Translations under genes and position numbers: made by a program | Notes under the pieces: model-generated | Seen by the model: only the letters and a program-made list of their open reading frames with translations | Databases searched by the model: none | What the model was told of the DNA's origin: nothing | Shown: piece by piece, positions 26,203 to 38,800 of the stretch | Layout of the letters: every line of letters starts with the position of its first letter | Numbering within the stretch: position 1 is the first letter of the stretch | DNA from: Mytilus galloprovincialis | Taxonomy: Eukaryota > Mollusca > Bivalvia > Mytilida > Mytilidae | Reading direction: 5' to 3' | NCBI RefSeq assembly: GCF_965363235.1 | Contig: NC_134848.1 | Coordinates: 61,838,181 to 61,902,180 of the forward strand | DNA: 64,000 nt

Positions 26203-26454
26203 TAGGCTGGCATAGCTTACCATATGAAGAAAGCAACAGGAAATTTTAATCACATCTGCTCGTTTTATAATAAAACATTAAAAATGCTTCGCTGACCGCA
26301 GAGATCGAACCCTGAACAGTTGGGGCAAATTTGGACATAGTATTAAAGCTTGATACTATCTGAATTTGGATTGTGATAAAATTTATGACGTTATATAGGT
26401 TTCTGAGACAATGTAAATGTGGTCGAAGATCTTAAATCGTATGCGCAATACTGT

Positions 26455-27110
26455 GCAACTAAAGGTTTCTTCCCGCCCATAACATTTTGTTTTCCTTCTA
26501 GGATAAATAACCATCAAACCAAATCCCAGTCGTTCCTTTCTGGTAATGAACCTTGTAGTACAATTTTAGAGAGGTCCATACACTTGAACACAAGATATTG
26601 TCTGGAAACTAGAAAAATGTTTGTTTTGCCATTTCTTTTGCCCCTAATTTCTGCATGTTTGGGGCAATTATCCCCGAACAAAATCCCAGTCATCCATTTG
26701 TGATAATGCGAAAAAAATCCAAAAACGTACATATAAGTAATTATCCGGAAACTACAAACATGATTGTTTTTTGTTCCTTCATTCCTAAACTGTTAGTACC
26801 ATAACCCCAAAATGAAACCTAACATTCTATTTGTGGTATTGAACACTGTGGTACAATTTCAGAACAATCAAAATTCTTATACACAAGTAATTATCCTAAA
26901 ACTAAAAACATGCTTCTTTTATGCCCCTTTTTCGTAAACGGTTGGAACCATCACCCCCAGCATTATCCCAACCTTCCTTTTGTGGTATTGAACCTTCTTT
27001 AAAATTTATATAGATCCATTCACTTAAATTAAAGTTGATCGGAAACCAAATGGGTCTTCGGACGACGCAGACGATAACGACATCATAGCAATATACGAAC
27101 CGGAAAAAAA
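26455..27110 (+). repeat. Diverged tandem array, unit about 160-170 bp
   Basis: Recurring phrases show three to four units: 'aatcccagtc.ttcctttct', 'tgaaccttgtagtacaattt', 'acacttgaacacaagatatt' and 'ggaaactagaaa'. It closes with 'gacgacgcagacgataacga', an ending I associate with a widespread bivalve repeat. No coding potential. Confidence 0.65.
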
Positions 27111-27239
27111 ACATTGCGGGGAAACATTTCAGTTTACAGTTCACACATGTCAATACTGTGTGAAAACATATAAATGGCCAGCCAGTTTCTATAGACATAT
27201 ACAAGTTATAAATAGATTTACATATTAAAGAAATCAAAT

Positions 27240-30200
27240 AAGTTTTTCATTTGTTGCAAGTCTAATTATTTCATTAATCTACAATAAAAAATTCATCGCA
27301 TTTTCGAAAATTCTACATCAGAAATGAACGCCATACAGTGATAATTCATCGCATCTATAGTGAAAATGGATCGCTTTTAATAACTGATAGTCTATGTTAT
27401 GTTGCTTTTATTACACATATTTTAACGTTAATACTGTTATTTTACATTAAAAATACACATCATAATGAAATTATGTTAATATTTAGCTTCAAATCAATTA
27501 TTTTGGTATTTTCAAAACGTAAACAAATAAAGTTTTCCCATGATCCTTTATTCTACAATGAACATACTCGCATACAACATTGAAAATGACCTGACTGGAT
27601 TCGCACTTTATATACACTGCTATAGTAGTCAGTTGATATTTGTTATTCAATCATTGAAACGTTATGTACAATGTATATGTCAGAAGCCTGTTCTTCAGTG
27701 GTTGTCGTTGAATATCATATTATTTTGTTTTTCGTTTATTGTTTTGTACATACATCAGACCATTCGATTCCTCGTTTTATTTTTTTTTTGACATTCGTCT
27801 TGTCTTGAAATTTTCATTGCTATGTACAATGTACATGATTTTGTTCACTGTTGAAAGATTTACGATGATCTGAAGCTGCTAGCCAGTTACGCATTTCGGG
27901 AGAGATGTGTCTCGTGAGCAATGGTATGAACGGTATATATGCTAGACCGGAGCTGTACATTTTCCCCTTAACAACTTTTATGCACTTTTTGAAAAAGGTA
28001 ACCGACACGTTGAATTTGTTCATATGGGCACCAACTTCATAGCTTGAATATTAATTTTTACATCGCGATGACCATGAGGGCATTCCGATATATTGTTGCC
28101 ATAGAGATTTGACTTTCGTTTTTGACTGGTAACCGATCGTATAAATACGCGGATATCGTCGAGTGCAAAATAACAGTTCTTATCGCTTGTTATAAATTCA
28201 CTTCTTCAATGAATACTCATAAGATCAGAAATTGATAATACGAAAATATTATGTCGTTAGAAATATTTATATGCATTAAAATCTATGCACACGTACAGAA
28301 AATTTGTGATAACGCATGCGGAAGAATATTACAAGAAAGTTTTTTTGGGAAAATATGAATGTCTACTCAAATCCAATCTATTGGAAAAATCGAATTGTTA
28401 AAAAAGAGTGTCCACCATGCACTTGTACTGCACTTTTATTAGAATCGTAGAATAGAATGATATACAATTGGATGAAAATTATACATACATGTAACTGCGA
28501 TATACAATTATTAATATAATATATAACAACAAATCAGAGTATACGTATTTGTATAACCACAATAATAATAGATATTAAAGCAGTGAAGTTGAATTCCTTG
28601 TCATTTATTCATCATCCACGCACGAACTTGTCTCAGAAAAAATATATCTCTGTACATAAACCTCAGTTTTCCGGTATAGAAATGTGATTTTTTTTTCTGA
28701 GACAAGTGCTTGTGATCTTCCACAGGAACTTGCGGTCATTCGAGGTTCAGTACTTCAGTACTTTGATTATTCTTTTAAAACAATGTAAAAACGAAACCAA
28801 AAAGATTGAAACCGAAAACATAAAAATAATCAGATGAATGTCAAAGAAGATTTAGTGTAAACCGATACTCAGTTATATGTTGAAAATGGCAGTGCTGACC
28901 CAAAAATATTGTATATTATAAAAAAAAAGCATGAAATGCATTCCTGGTCCATAGTTGTTTGTTTGAGAAAGCACTGATCTATGTAAACATGCACATATAG
29001 CAGTTACTTAAAAAAAATCACATCTAGTAAAAAAAAAACCTGTATTATTCAAAATCGGATTTCGACCTGCTGGTAATCTGTGAGGTAGGTATTGGTCTGT
29101 GTAAGAGTTTTCCATACAGCACGTATTTCTTTTTAAACATGATGCACATTTTATAAAGTTTTTTTGTTACAGATTTTTCAAATAATGCTTTATTTAACAT
29201 TTCCCATAAAATCGGGATTGTCTTTTGATGTTAAGATTGTGGACTATATATATATATAACTTATACGTTAAAATAAATAATATGAATTAAAATGTAATTA
29301 TAAGTCACTGTTTAATTTTTTTTTTAAATAAAACCAAATGCTGGGACTTTTATATTAACGTTAGTATTATAGGCCCAGGATTAAAGTGTTGATAAAATAA
29401 GATTATGAAAAGAAAATTGGCTTGTGATATACTAACTACATCTTTCACATAATCAAAGACAAATCAAGAAGCATTTGAATATTAACGTTAATTGAGGGAG
29501 CGAAATTACCAAATTACAACAAACAGAATAAACATATAATTGGGGAAAAGAGACAGAAACAAGAAACGAAATATTTACAATTTCACTAGCAAACATAGGA
29601 GACGTCTTCTGGCAGAGAGAACATTCATTTGCGTAATTTTAAGAAATAGAAGAAACTGATTGTTGAAGGCTGTACAGTAACCTATAGTTGTTAATTTCTG
29701 TGTCATTTGAGTTGTCTCATTGGCAATCATACCACATCTTCTTTTTTATATATTTAAATCATTTTACAAGGCATCTAATTGTCATTTTGTGCTATTGTTG
29801 CAGGCAATTCTTCGCAAAAATAAAAAAATGTTCATGTATCTAAAATTTTATTTTAATTCAATGGAATTTTGCATTTGCACCGGCTTGAAAAAATAAAACC
29901 ATATAAAGAAGCAACTTTGAACATCTCTTTACTTTAGGGAGCTACCATTTAATTTTTATAGGGGAGGGGGCTAGGATGAAATTTGAAAAAAATAGGCAGG
30001 ACAGGAGTTTTGAGTAAAAAAAAAAGGCAGGATGAGACACTTGCAAAAAAAAAAGTCAGGATAAACTAAAAAAAAAAAGGCAGGACCGAACAGAGTGAAA
30101 AATAAAAAGGCAGGACAGAGATTACAGCTAAAAAATAAAATAGAGGAATTTTTTTTAATTTTGATAAATATTTACAGCAAAAAAATGCGATTTTTTCTTA

Positions 30201-30600
30201 ATTCATGACCATTTGATAAATATGAGTTATTTCTGAATAAAAAATGCATATTTTTTTAGGATAGTTTTTAAAATACAAAAATTACAAGTTATTTAACAAA
30301 AAACAGTTTGTGTTTATCTTTAAAAAAAAAAAGAGTCAAAATCATCGTTTTATTAGGAACGTCGTGTAACGCTGAGTAGCACCAATACCGTGTGTAACGT
30401 CACAGTTCATGTAGTTATATCTTTGAAAATTTATTGTTACATTAGTACGTTGCATACGTATTCTGTTTAGATCGTGGGTGATTAGTTGAAGTCGCACAAT
30501 TTCTTGTCCAATTAAAAATATTCTTCTATTTTCCTGTTACCCAATCACATTCAACATAACATCCGAATTTTGAAACCAAGTTGTTTACATCATGGCTGCC
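27240..30600. other. Intergenic, low-complexity and repeat fragments
   Basis: AT-rich. It has a duplicated exact word 'ctgagacaagtgcttg' / 'cgaacttgtctcagaaaa' facing each other at about 28620 and 28700, a (TA) tract at 29248, and the A-rich repeat at 29940. ORFs up to 83 codons show no domain. Confidence 0.5.
29940..30130 (+). repeat. A-rich tandem (aaaaaggcaggac)n
   Basis: Five units of aaaa(n)ggcaggac/atgagaca with variable A runs, after 'ggggagggggctaggatgaa'. Confidence 0.7.
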
Positions 30601-31379
30601 TAACACAACTTTTAACAATATTTAGATTGAAATTTTCTTATCTACATTTGATAAGTGTGCACTACCTTAAAAAGTAATTGCATAACACATTTAGTGTTAA
30701 ACATTCACTCAGCATAGTAATTTATGAAAAGGTATAAAATTGAAACATTGCAAACACTGAATAATATTTTGGTTCATGTCTTGACTTGCAAGTGCAGTCC
30801 GAAATTGACATAATTGTTCATACGAGTTACCAAGTGTTTAATTTTTTTTTAGAAAAGTTTACATTTATAGGTCTTGATAGGCTTTCCCAAATTGATTAAA
30901 ACATGAAATGTAATTGCAATATTCATCCCCAGGTCTTTTTTTTTTTGTCTGAAAAAAGATGGACAATCCTCAAATTTATCTTAAGGTGGCGCCTGTTGGC
31001 ATGTAGTCCAAGATTACTCTGATGTCCAACAGCTGATTTGCCAGTCAAGCTGGGGCCGTGCTACATCAGAGCTTGTCCAATATCAAAAAATGAATATTTG
31101 CCCATCCAAAATAGATGTGCTGCTTCGTTGCTTCTAGTACTGACTAACGGCCTTGGAATTATATAAATCGGGTATCAATTTGTTCATTTATCTCTTCATT
31201 TATGTAAGTTTCACCTACATTTTGTACCTGCCATCCTTTATTTTCTCATATTTAGACAGTTTACACAGTGACCCATGTAATGGACTATGGGAGTTGATGT
31301 GTGCAAATGACCCTAGGGCACTACCTCGTTCATTTACGATGCAAATAATGTAAATGTCCACAGTTGCATGACTCTATGG

Positions 31380-31740
31380 CGTTGGTTTAGCCTACTCTGT
31401 TCTTGTACATGTAGTAGTTGAGTTCTGTATAGCTAGTTCTTTTTTGGGCGAATACACTGAAATGTCTTTTAGCATGTTTAGTGGGAAAATCATACATAAT
31501 TGAGTGTTTTGTAGTTGGTATTTTTTCGAAAAGGTTGCTGCCTCTCAGATATTTCCCATCTTCTCTGCCATTTTTCTCCTGTACTTTTATATACTGCCTG
31601 TTTGACGTCTTGTAATGTTATGATGTTGTTTTCGAATCCAGTGGTTGTTTTTTTGCTTTCTGTGCTGCTGTTTTTGCAAGGATGTCAGCTTCGTCATTGC
31701 CAGCTGAAAAAATGTATATTGGCATGTCCTGGTGCATGTG
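31380..31740 (-). pseudogene. Fossil LINE segment: RNase H end and C-terminal region
   Basis: On the minus strand, pieces in shifting frames read PGHANI, then SAGNDEADILAKTAAQKAKK (the end of a retroelement RNase H, where the last Asp of the active site falls in N-D-E-A-D), then VYKSTGEKWQRRWEISER, then SYTELNYYMYKNRVG and ESCNCG. Together they match the order seen in I-type LINEs with RNase H. Several frameshifts and stops show it is long dead. It is a different lineage from the LINE at 49.6-54.1 kb, which lacks RNase H. Confidence 0.55.
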
Positions 31741-31769
31741 GTGTCCATTATATAATTACATGATTTAGT

Positions 31770-32875
31770 ACTTTTTGCCCAAGATGCTCAATGTTTTCTT
31801 TATTTCTCTTATTTCTCTATTTGATATTATAGTTAACCCTTTTTTAGGGGCGTAAGACAGCTCAGACAATATATTAAAGGACATTTTAACTTTCTAATTA
31901 GTTTTAAATGAGACTCTCAGTAAAAACTCTACTGGTCTATGAGGAGGTTGACATTTTGTGAGGACATGCATTGTATTGCACAAACAAACTATCAGGAAAA
32001 AAAGATATTTGTATTAAAAAGTATATCTAGATTAACATGCTTTCATGTACACAAAATGTATAGCTTACTATACTATGCAATTTTAGAAATTTATCACATC
32101 CGTAATTAAGCTAGGATTTCAAAATGGCATTTTAATTGTGAAATGATTATATGAAAAGGGCATGTTTTAATAAAGATATTAATCAAACATTGTCTAAAAA
32201 ATAAAAATATTCATTGAATCACTGTTTATAATAAACATGATATACACGTAGAACATGAATAGCCCAGATTAAACTATCTGTCTACTTTTTATGCTCAAAA
32301 ACTTGTCAACCACCTTGTCACACACGTTTATAAACATGATAAAGCATTGCTTGTCACAGGTTAGCTTTATATGCAGAATGTTTTGCAGGGTTTCCTGCTT
32401 CATTTTGTTTCTATGGTCACACTTTACAAGTTTAACCTGGGAAAACCCCTTTCTGTCTCTGCTGTGCTTAATGGCAATACAGCAGCTGTGCTCAGTAAAT
32501 TCACAATGTTAGGAGATAGTGAACAGTAAAAATTTGTATTAACATGATTAAAAAAATATGAGAGGCACCCTACCTACCCTACTATAAACACCCTATTGAA
32601 CTTTTCCCATAATTCAAAAGACACAAACATAATAATTCTAAAACCTGAAGTACATGTATGTAGACATATACAATGTATCTCAGAATATCGTAAGTCATGT
32701 AAGTAGGTAACTCAATGCTAGGAAAAAATAAAAACGAGTTACATTGAATCGTCCTTTATTTTTAAAGTTTTGTTATTTTCGTTTTAAAAGTGAGGGCAGG
32801 CAAAGGCAAATATATATCTTACTTTACCATGCAATTTTACAATTTATCACATTTAAGTGCCAATTTATTTTTCAG
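31770..32875. other. Upstream flank of POC5, 5'UTR exon not located
   Basis: The POC5 start codon lies 25 bp after an acceptor, so a non-coding first exon and the promoter should lie here or further left. I could not choose between candidates: there is no convincing TATA box and no CpG-rich stretch. Confidence 0.45.
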
Positions 32876-32899
32876 AATTGATTGAAAATCAGGCCAACC

Positions 32900-35800
32900 A
32901 TGTCTACCTTAGATTTAAGTGAGCCAGAATTGCCACCTGATTCACCTGGAAGTTCAGTATCCACAAGACTTATGGTAAATTATTTCCCTGAATTTTGAAG
33001 GAATGTCCTATATGTTTAATATAATATTGTGTATATATATATATATATATATATATACAACTCGTCTAAACATCAACCCAACAATGTTAGATCTGTAAAT
33101 TTGCTTTCGCAAATTTTTGGTTCTTCCCTCGCCGGGATTCGAACCCATGCTACTGTGATATCGTGACACCAAATCGCCTGCACTGCAGCCGTCCCGCTAG
33201 ACCACACGACCACCTGGGCTCTCAAAAAAAGAGCTTTCGCTGGCCGTGTGTTACCTTTCCTCGTCAGTTTTAATCTAGCGGCGTACTACAGTACATGATA
33301 TATAAGGCATGAAGATGTTATTGTTACAGATCAGCTAAATTATCTATAGTAAAGGATCCTACAAATTATGTCATGTATGTTTTCAATACATAAAATGAAA
33401 AACTGGATGAATTGTGCAAATCTTGAAAATACATTAATTATGGCCCCACCAAGTGGCGGATTGCCCTATACGTCTAGTCTTGTAACAAATGATGTCCTCT
33501 TTTTATCTAGTGACTGTTATGATTTCCTAGTTTATATTTGACACGTATATTAACCAACACCAGATGGTTTCATTACGTATGGACAACTTTCTAGGTCAAA
33601 GGTCAAGGGTCAAAAACTTTGGTTTCAGTTGACAATCCCATGTACAATGGTAAAGATTGTGTTCTTGAGTTCTAACCATTTTATGATTCCAAGTATATAC
33701 TTGACATGAATATTAACCAAAAATAGAGAGTGTGTCATAATGTATGCACAACTTCCTAGGTCAAGGTCAAAACTTTGGTTTTCATTGATTTTCTAAACAT
33801 TGGTAATAATGAATATTTAACTGAATGACAGTATTTGTTGTTAGAATTCTAAGTGTTGATTTATTTACAGGATGAATATGAGGAATTGCTGAAGTATGCT
33901 GTAGTTGTACCTAAATATGATCAGAGCAGATTACCTAAAACCCTAACAGACATAAGAGAGTCTTTTCCTCAAAATAGACCAGAACCTAGACAGGAAACCA
34001 TGGTAACAGTTACTAGGGAGAGACAAACAGGTAGCACAAGTAAAAGTTTGATAACATATACATCATTATGTGTGTATATCAGTTTCAACTTATGTATGAA
34101 TTTGTCCTTGTTTGTACTGGTCCAGTTTAAGCCTTTTATCATTTATTTGTGTTCAATATAATATTTTTATGTTTAAATTCATATATTCAATGTCATTATA
34201 ACATAGAAAAAATCACAATACATTCAATAGTAGCATTCAACATGAAGATAATTACATCAGCTATTTAACATATGTACTGTGGATTCATTTATTTTCATGG
34301 ATACCAATTTTCGTGGATTGAGATAAACTTGCACCTTTGTGGATATTTAATTTCATGGTTTTTGCAAAGTCTGCATATTAACCTTAAGGAAATATGTAAT
34401 TCGTTGATCATTTAAATTCGTGGTTCTCCTGTACCCACGAAATCCACAAAATTTGGTATCCAACGAATGATAATGAATCTACAGTAATTTATGTATGTCT
34501 TTAGATGCTTACACTATATATCATGGTTTAAATTGTTCCTCATGTGAAAACATTAATAAGCAAAGTCATGTTAAGTTATGTTTTAATAGACCACTTTCAA
34601 GTTCATCCGTCACCGGAAAAAAATCGTCAATTATATGTGCCTTTATGACATCATTTACCAGATAGAGGGGTTGCCTGTATCCCTGCACTATTCACGTTCA
34701 ACAAGCGTCTTAGTGATCGCTATTGTGCAGGATAAACTAGAAATAATGTTTGTTCCGTAGGTACTTAATGACAGTGCCTTAATGACAGCAATGCTGATTG
34801 TCAATTTTGAGAATTCAATTTCCCAAATAATTCGTACAACATAAAATTAAAGTTTTCCAACCATTCGCTCAACATTGGAATGGAAGTGACGACGCCCCTA
34901 AACGCACAAATGACATTCAGAGTTTTTGACGGAAATGCATCGAACTTGAAAGTTGTCTAATAAACAAACACAACATATTATATATACTGAAAATGCTTCC
35001 ACTATTTTGAGTCCATATCGACACAAAAGACAAGTGCATGGCAAAATCTGACTGACTTTCTGAAACAATACTATAAAAATTCAGTACTTATGTTATTTGT
35101 GAACAAAACAAAACAGTTTTAACTATAACCACTGGTGTGGTCACTTCCAAATCCTGGATAACTTACATGACTTAAACCCAGTGAAATTAGCTTGTATTTA
35201 TTCTGACCACCAAGTCAAATATTGATAATCGTTACACAACCTATTTGAAAGCCTCATATTAAGATCATTGCACAATCTTTCAAACTGTATTTACTTGGTG
35301 CACATAAACTCATTTACACAATATATTATGCACATTCCGTAATGGTAGAATAAAGAAACCATGTTACTTTTACTGCTAGCACCTGTAATCTAAGTTTTTA
35401 CATAGAATTATTATGCTCAAATGTAAAACAACAAATGCAGTTTAAGTACAATGTACTGTCAAATTTGACACACATTTTGTTCATTACTGATATATTCATG
35501 TGTTACAGATTCTAGTTCCAATCCTGTCATTGTCAAGGTAACCAGAGAAACAGGGTTACCAGATTTTGGAGGTCATAGTCCTATAGGAAGTAAACATGAA
35601 GATGACAGACTGAATGATGATACAGGGAGTGTTGAAGAATTCCTTACCAGAGACAAAGGTAACTATTGGTTAACAGGGAACTCCTCCAGAGACAAAGGTA
35701 ACTATTGGTTATCTAACATTCTAAGGAACTCCTCAAGAGACAAAGATAACTATTGGTTATCTAGGGAACTCTTCCAGAGACAAAGGTAACTATTGGTTAA

Positions 35801-38800
35801 CAGGGAACTCCTCCAGAGACAAAGGAAACTATTGGTTACCTAAAGAATTCCTTACCAGAGACAAATGTAACTATTGGTAAACAGGGAACTCTTCCAGAGA
35901 CAAAGATAACTATTGGTTATCTAGGAAACTCCTCCAGAGACAAAGGTAACTATTGGTTACCTTAAGAATTCCTTACCAGAGACAAAGGCAACTATTGGTT
36001 ATCTAGGGAACTCCTCTAGAAACAAAGATAACTATTGGTTACTGTGAAAGTAATTTTATTCTTGGGGTACCAATATCGTGGTTTTCGTGAACGACTTTAT
36101 CCACTAATTTAAGTGTCCAATGAAATAAAACAACCATTGTCCAAATCAAGACATGGAAAGATACCCATGTACGTTTGACTATTGTTCTGATTTAGAGAAT
36201 ATATTGAATAACGCCAAATCTGATAATACTATAATATTAGTTACAGGGCTAATGCACTATGAACTACAACTGCATGCAGGATTATATCCATTTAATCTTA
36301 AATAACCTAAACTCATAAAAATATTTTTGATCGATGGAAGTCAGCTTTCTGGTATTGATATGCTAATATGATAAAGTGTTCATGTTATATCCTCATAGTT
36401 CTCGTACATATGGGAAGAAATAATTTCATGCTGGGCTTGATTTTGATAAGAATATATATTGTCCTTCGTAGAACATATATTGCACTTGCAAGCTCGGGCA
36501 ATATAAAATTCTACTCCGGACAATATTCATGCAATAATCGTATAATATACCAAGACAAGCAAGACTAGGTATAGCAGTACTGTTAGGAGTATTAGTACAA
36601 TGTTAAAGTTGGAAAAATTTGTTTTGTTGAAGATTCCCCAAATAGTCAAAAAATAACATAAGGACCTAAGAGCTACAGTTCTGCAGCTATCTTAGACTAC
36701 TAAATATGGCTGATATACATGAAAATTGTCATGTAATACATGTAATAATCTATAGATATTGTTTTAAAAAAAAATTATTGCTTGCTTTTGTAGGAAAACA
36801 GAAAACACAAAAGTTCTCGGCCCCCCAATTTTTGTCCCGTGTGACAGATGGACTTGATAAAGAAACCAGTCGGATATCTCAGAAAGAAACCAGTCACTTA
36901 TCTCAGAAAGAGGTTGAAATAGAGGAGTCAGAATATAACTTTACAGCAACAGTGGACCAAGATGTTACTAAGATGGAAAATCTCATGGACCATTGGTGTC
37001 TGGACCTGAAAAGAAATGTCATGGTAACAACATGTTACATATAAGGCTTTTATTCTCAACGCTCAAATTTATACTTGTTTGGCTTTCTAACTATTTTGAT
37101 CTGAGCGTCACTGATGAGTCTTATGTAGACAAAACCCGTGTCTGGCGTATCAAATTATAAGCCTGGTACCTTTGATAACTATTCTATCAAATTGTATCTT
37201 CAAGTTGGTTATTTTTTTGATCTCATACTGCACATGCACTGTAATGAAGTGAGCTGTGTCAAATATTAATCGACCTTATGCAAATGAATAAACACATCTT
37301 TTAACCTATTTCATGTTGAAAAAATCTCTGAAAAAACTGTAATAGTTTAAAGATTGAATTGGTTTTTTATAAGAACCAAACAAAACATAACTCATCTACA
37401 ACTATTTTTTCGTAATTGATTGTTCCAAAATCAATCAAAGTCATGTACATGTATATGTAAATATGTGCACTTACATAAGGATGATTTCTGTCCGATGCAG
37501 CTCAAGTATTGTCAAAGGAGTTTTAATTAAAGGTTATCTGCTTGAAGGTGTTCAATTTTATATTTCTTCCAAAGGACTTATTATATTGGTTTATCATATA
37601 TTTAGTACAGCAATTTTGTATATCTAATAAAGGTTCTTTTTTCCAGTCTGTATCACCTACCCTGTATCACATAGCTAAACCCGTATCGCATACCCCGTAT
37701 CGCATACCTGGCGTGACGTCATAATTTAAATGACGTCAACGTTTGACCTATGACGTCCAGTTGCTGCATTTTCAGGCTTAGGGAAAAAATGATTTCTATT
37801 AAAAAAAAACGTCCTATCATTTCAACTAAAATCGATTTTTTTCCAAATAATTATTACCCAGTAACTTGACGAGCGATTTGTATTTAAAATAATTTAAAAA
37901 GTTTGTTTCTGCACAAATGCATTTTTTTACAATTTTAATTTGGTTTTAAAAAATATATGATAAACAGAATAATACATGGCAAAATCCGTATCACACGCCG
38001 TATCACCCTCGACCAATATCATCCCTCGGGCCTAAAGGCCCTCATGCTGATATTGGTATCTCGGGATGATACGGCATATGATACGGATATTGCCATGCAT
38101 TATTCTCTATATAAACAATAATGGAAATGTCAACATTTGTATAACAGAAAACTTTGGCAAATAGTATTTTCTTCCAAATTTCCTTGCTTTTTTTTTTATT
38201 ATCTTTTTTATCAACTGGCACATTTTTAAAGGTTTTTTTTACCCTGAAAATATTTTTTTTTTTTTTTTAAGTAAATAGAGAAAATGTACTAATTGCTGAT
38301 AAAACCAAAATTCTGAGTTATAGCGAAATAACTTGTATTACAACATGTTACCAATAGAGGTGATTGGGGAAATTATTTGCTTAAAGAATAAATTAATTTG
38401 GTGCTGAAACAATTCTATATATAATACGATAGTATTTTCATCAAATTGACTCACATTTGTAGGCAGAATTCAGCCAATCCAAAATCAGAATTGTGGAACA
38501 TGGAAGACAACAGCTAATCAGAGAACAAGAAAAGTAGGTTCTCTAATTTTTGTGTTATTTTCACATTTCCTGACCGGTGTGAGAAAAATATTTCTCCTCA
38601 CTAGTGAAAAATCTGTTCTCAGCAAATGATTGGTTGAAATTTAATTATGGCGTCAAAATGTTTTGTTTTCTTCTGAATTTTCCTATTGAGACGTCATGAA
38701 AAAAGGCAACCATGCCTGATGGTGTCGCATATAAAGAACACAAGTTTCTGAAAATCTTTGAAAAAGAATAATAAAAATCATCAGAGAAACAGATTCCGAC

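Noticed and set aside
36706-37044. 112-codon ORF taken as a separate gene
   Set aside because: The part from 36794 to 37023 is POC5 exon 4; the remainder is intron read-through.
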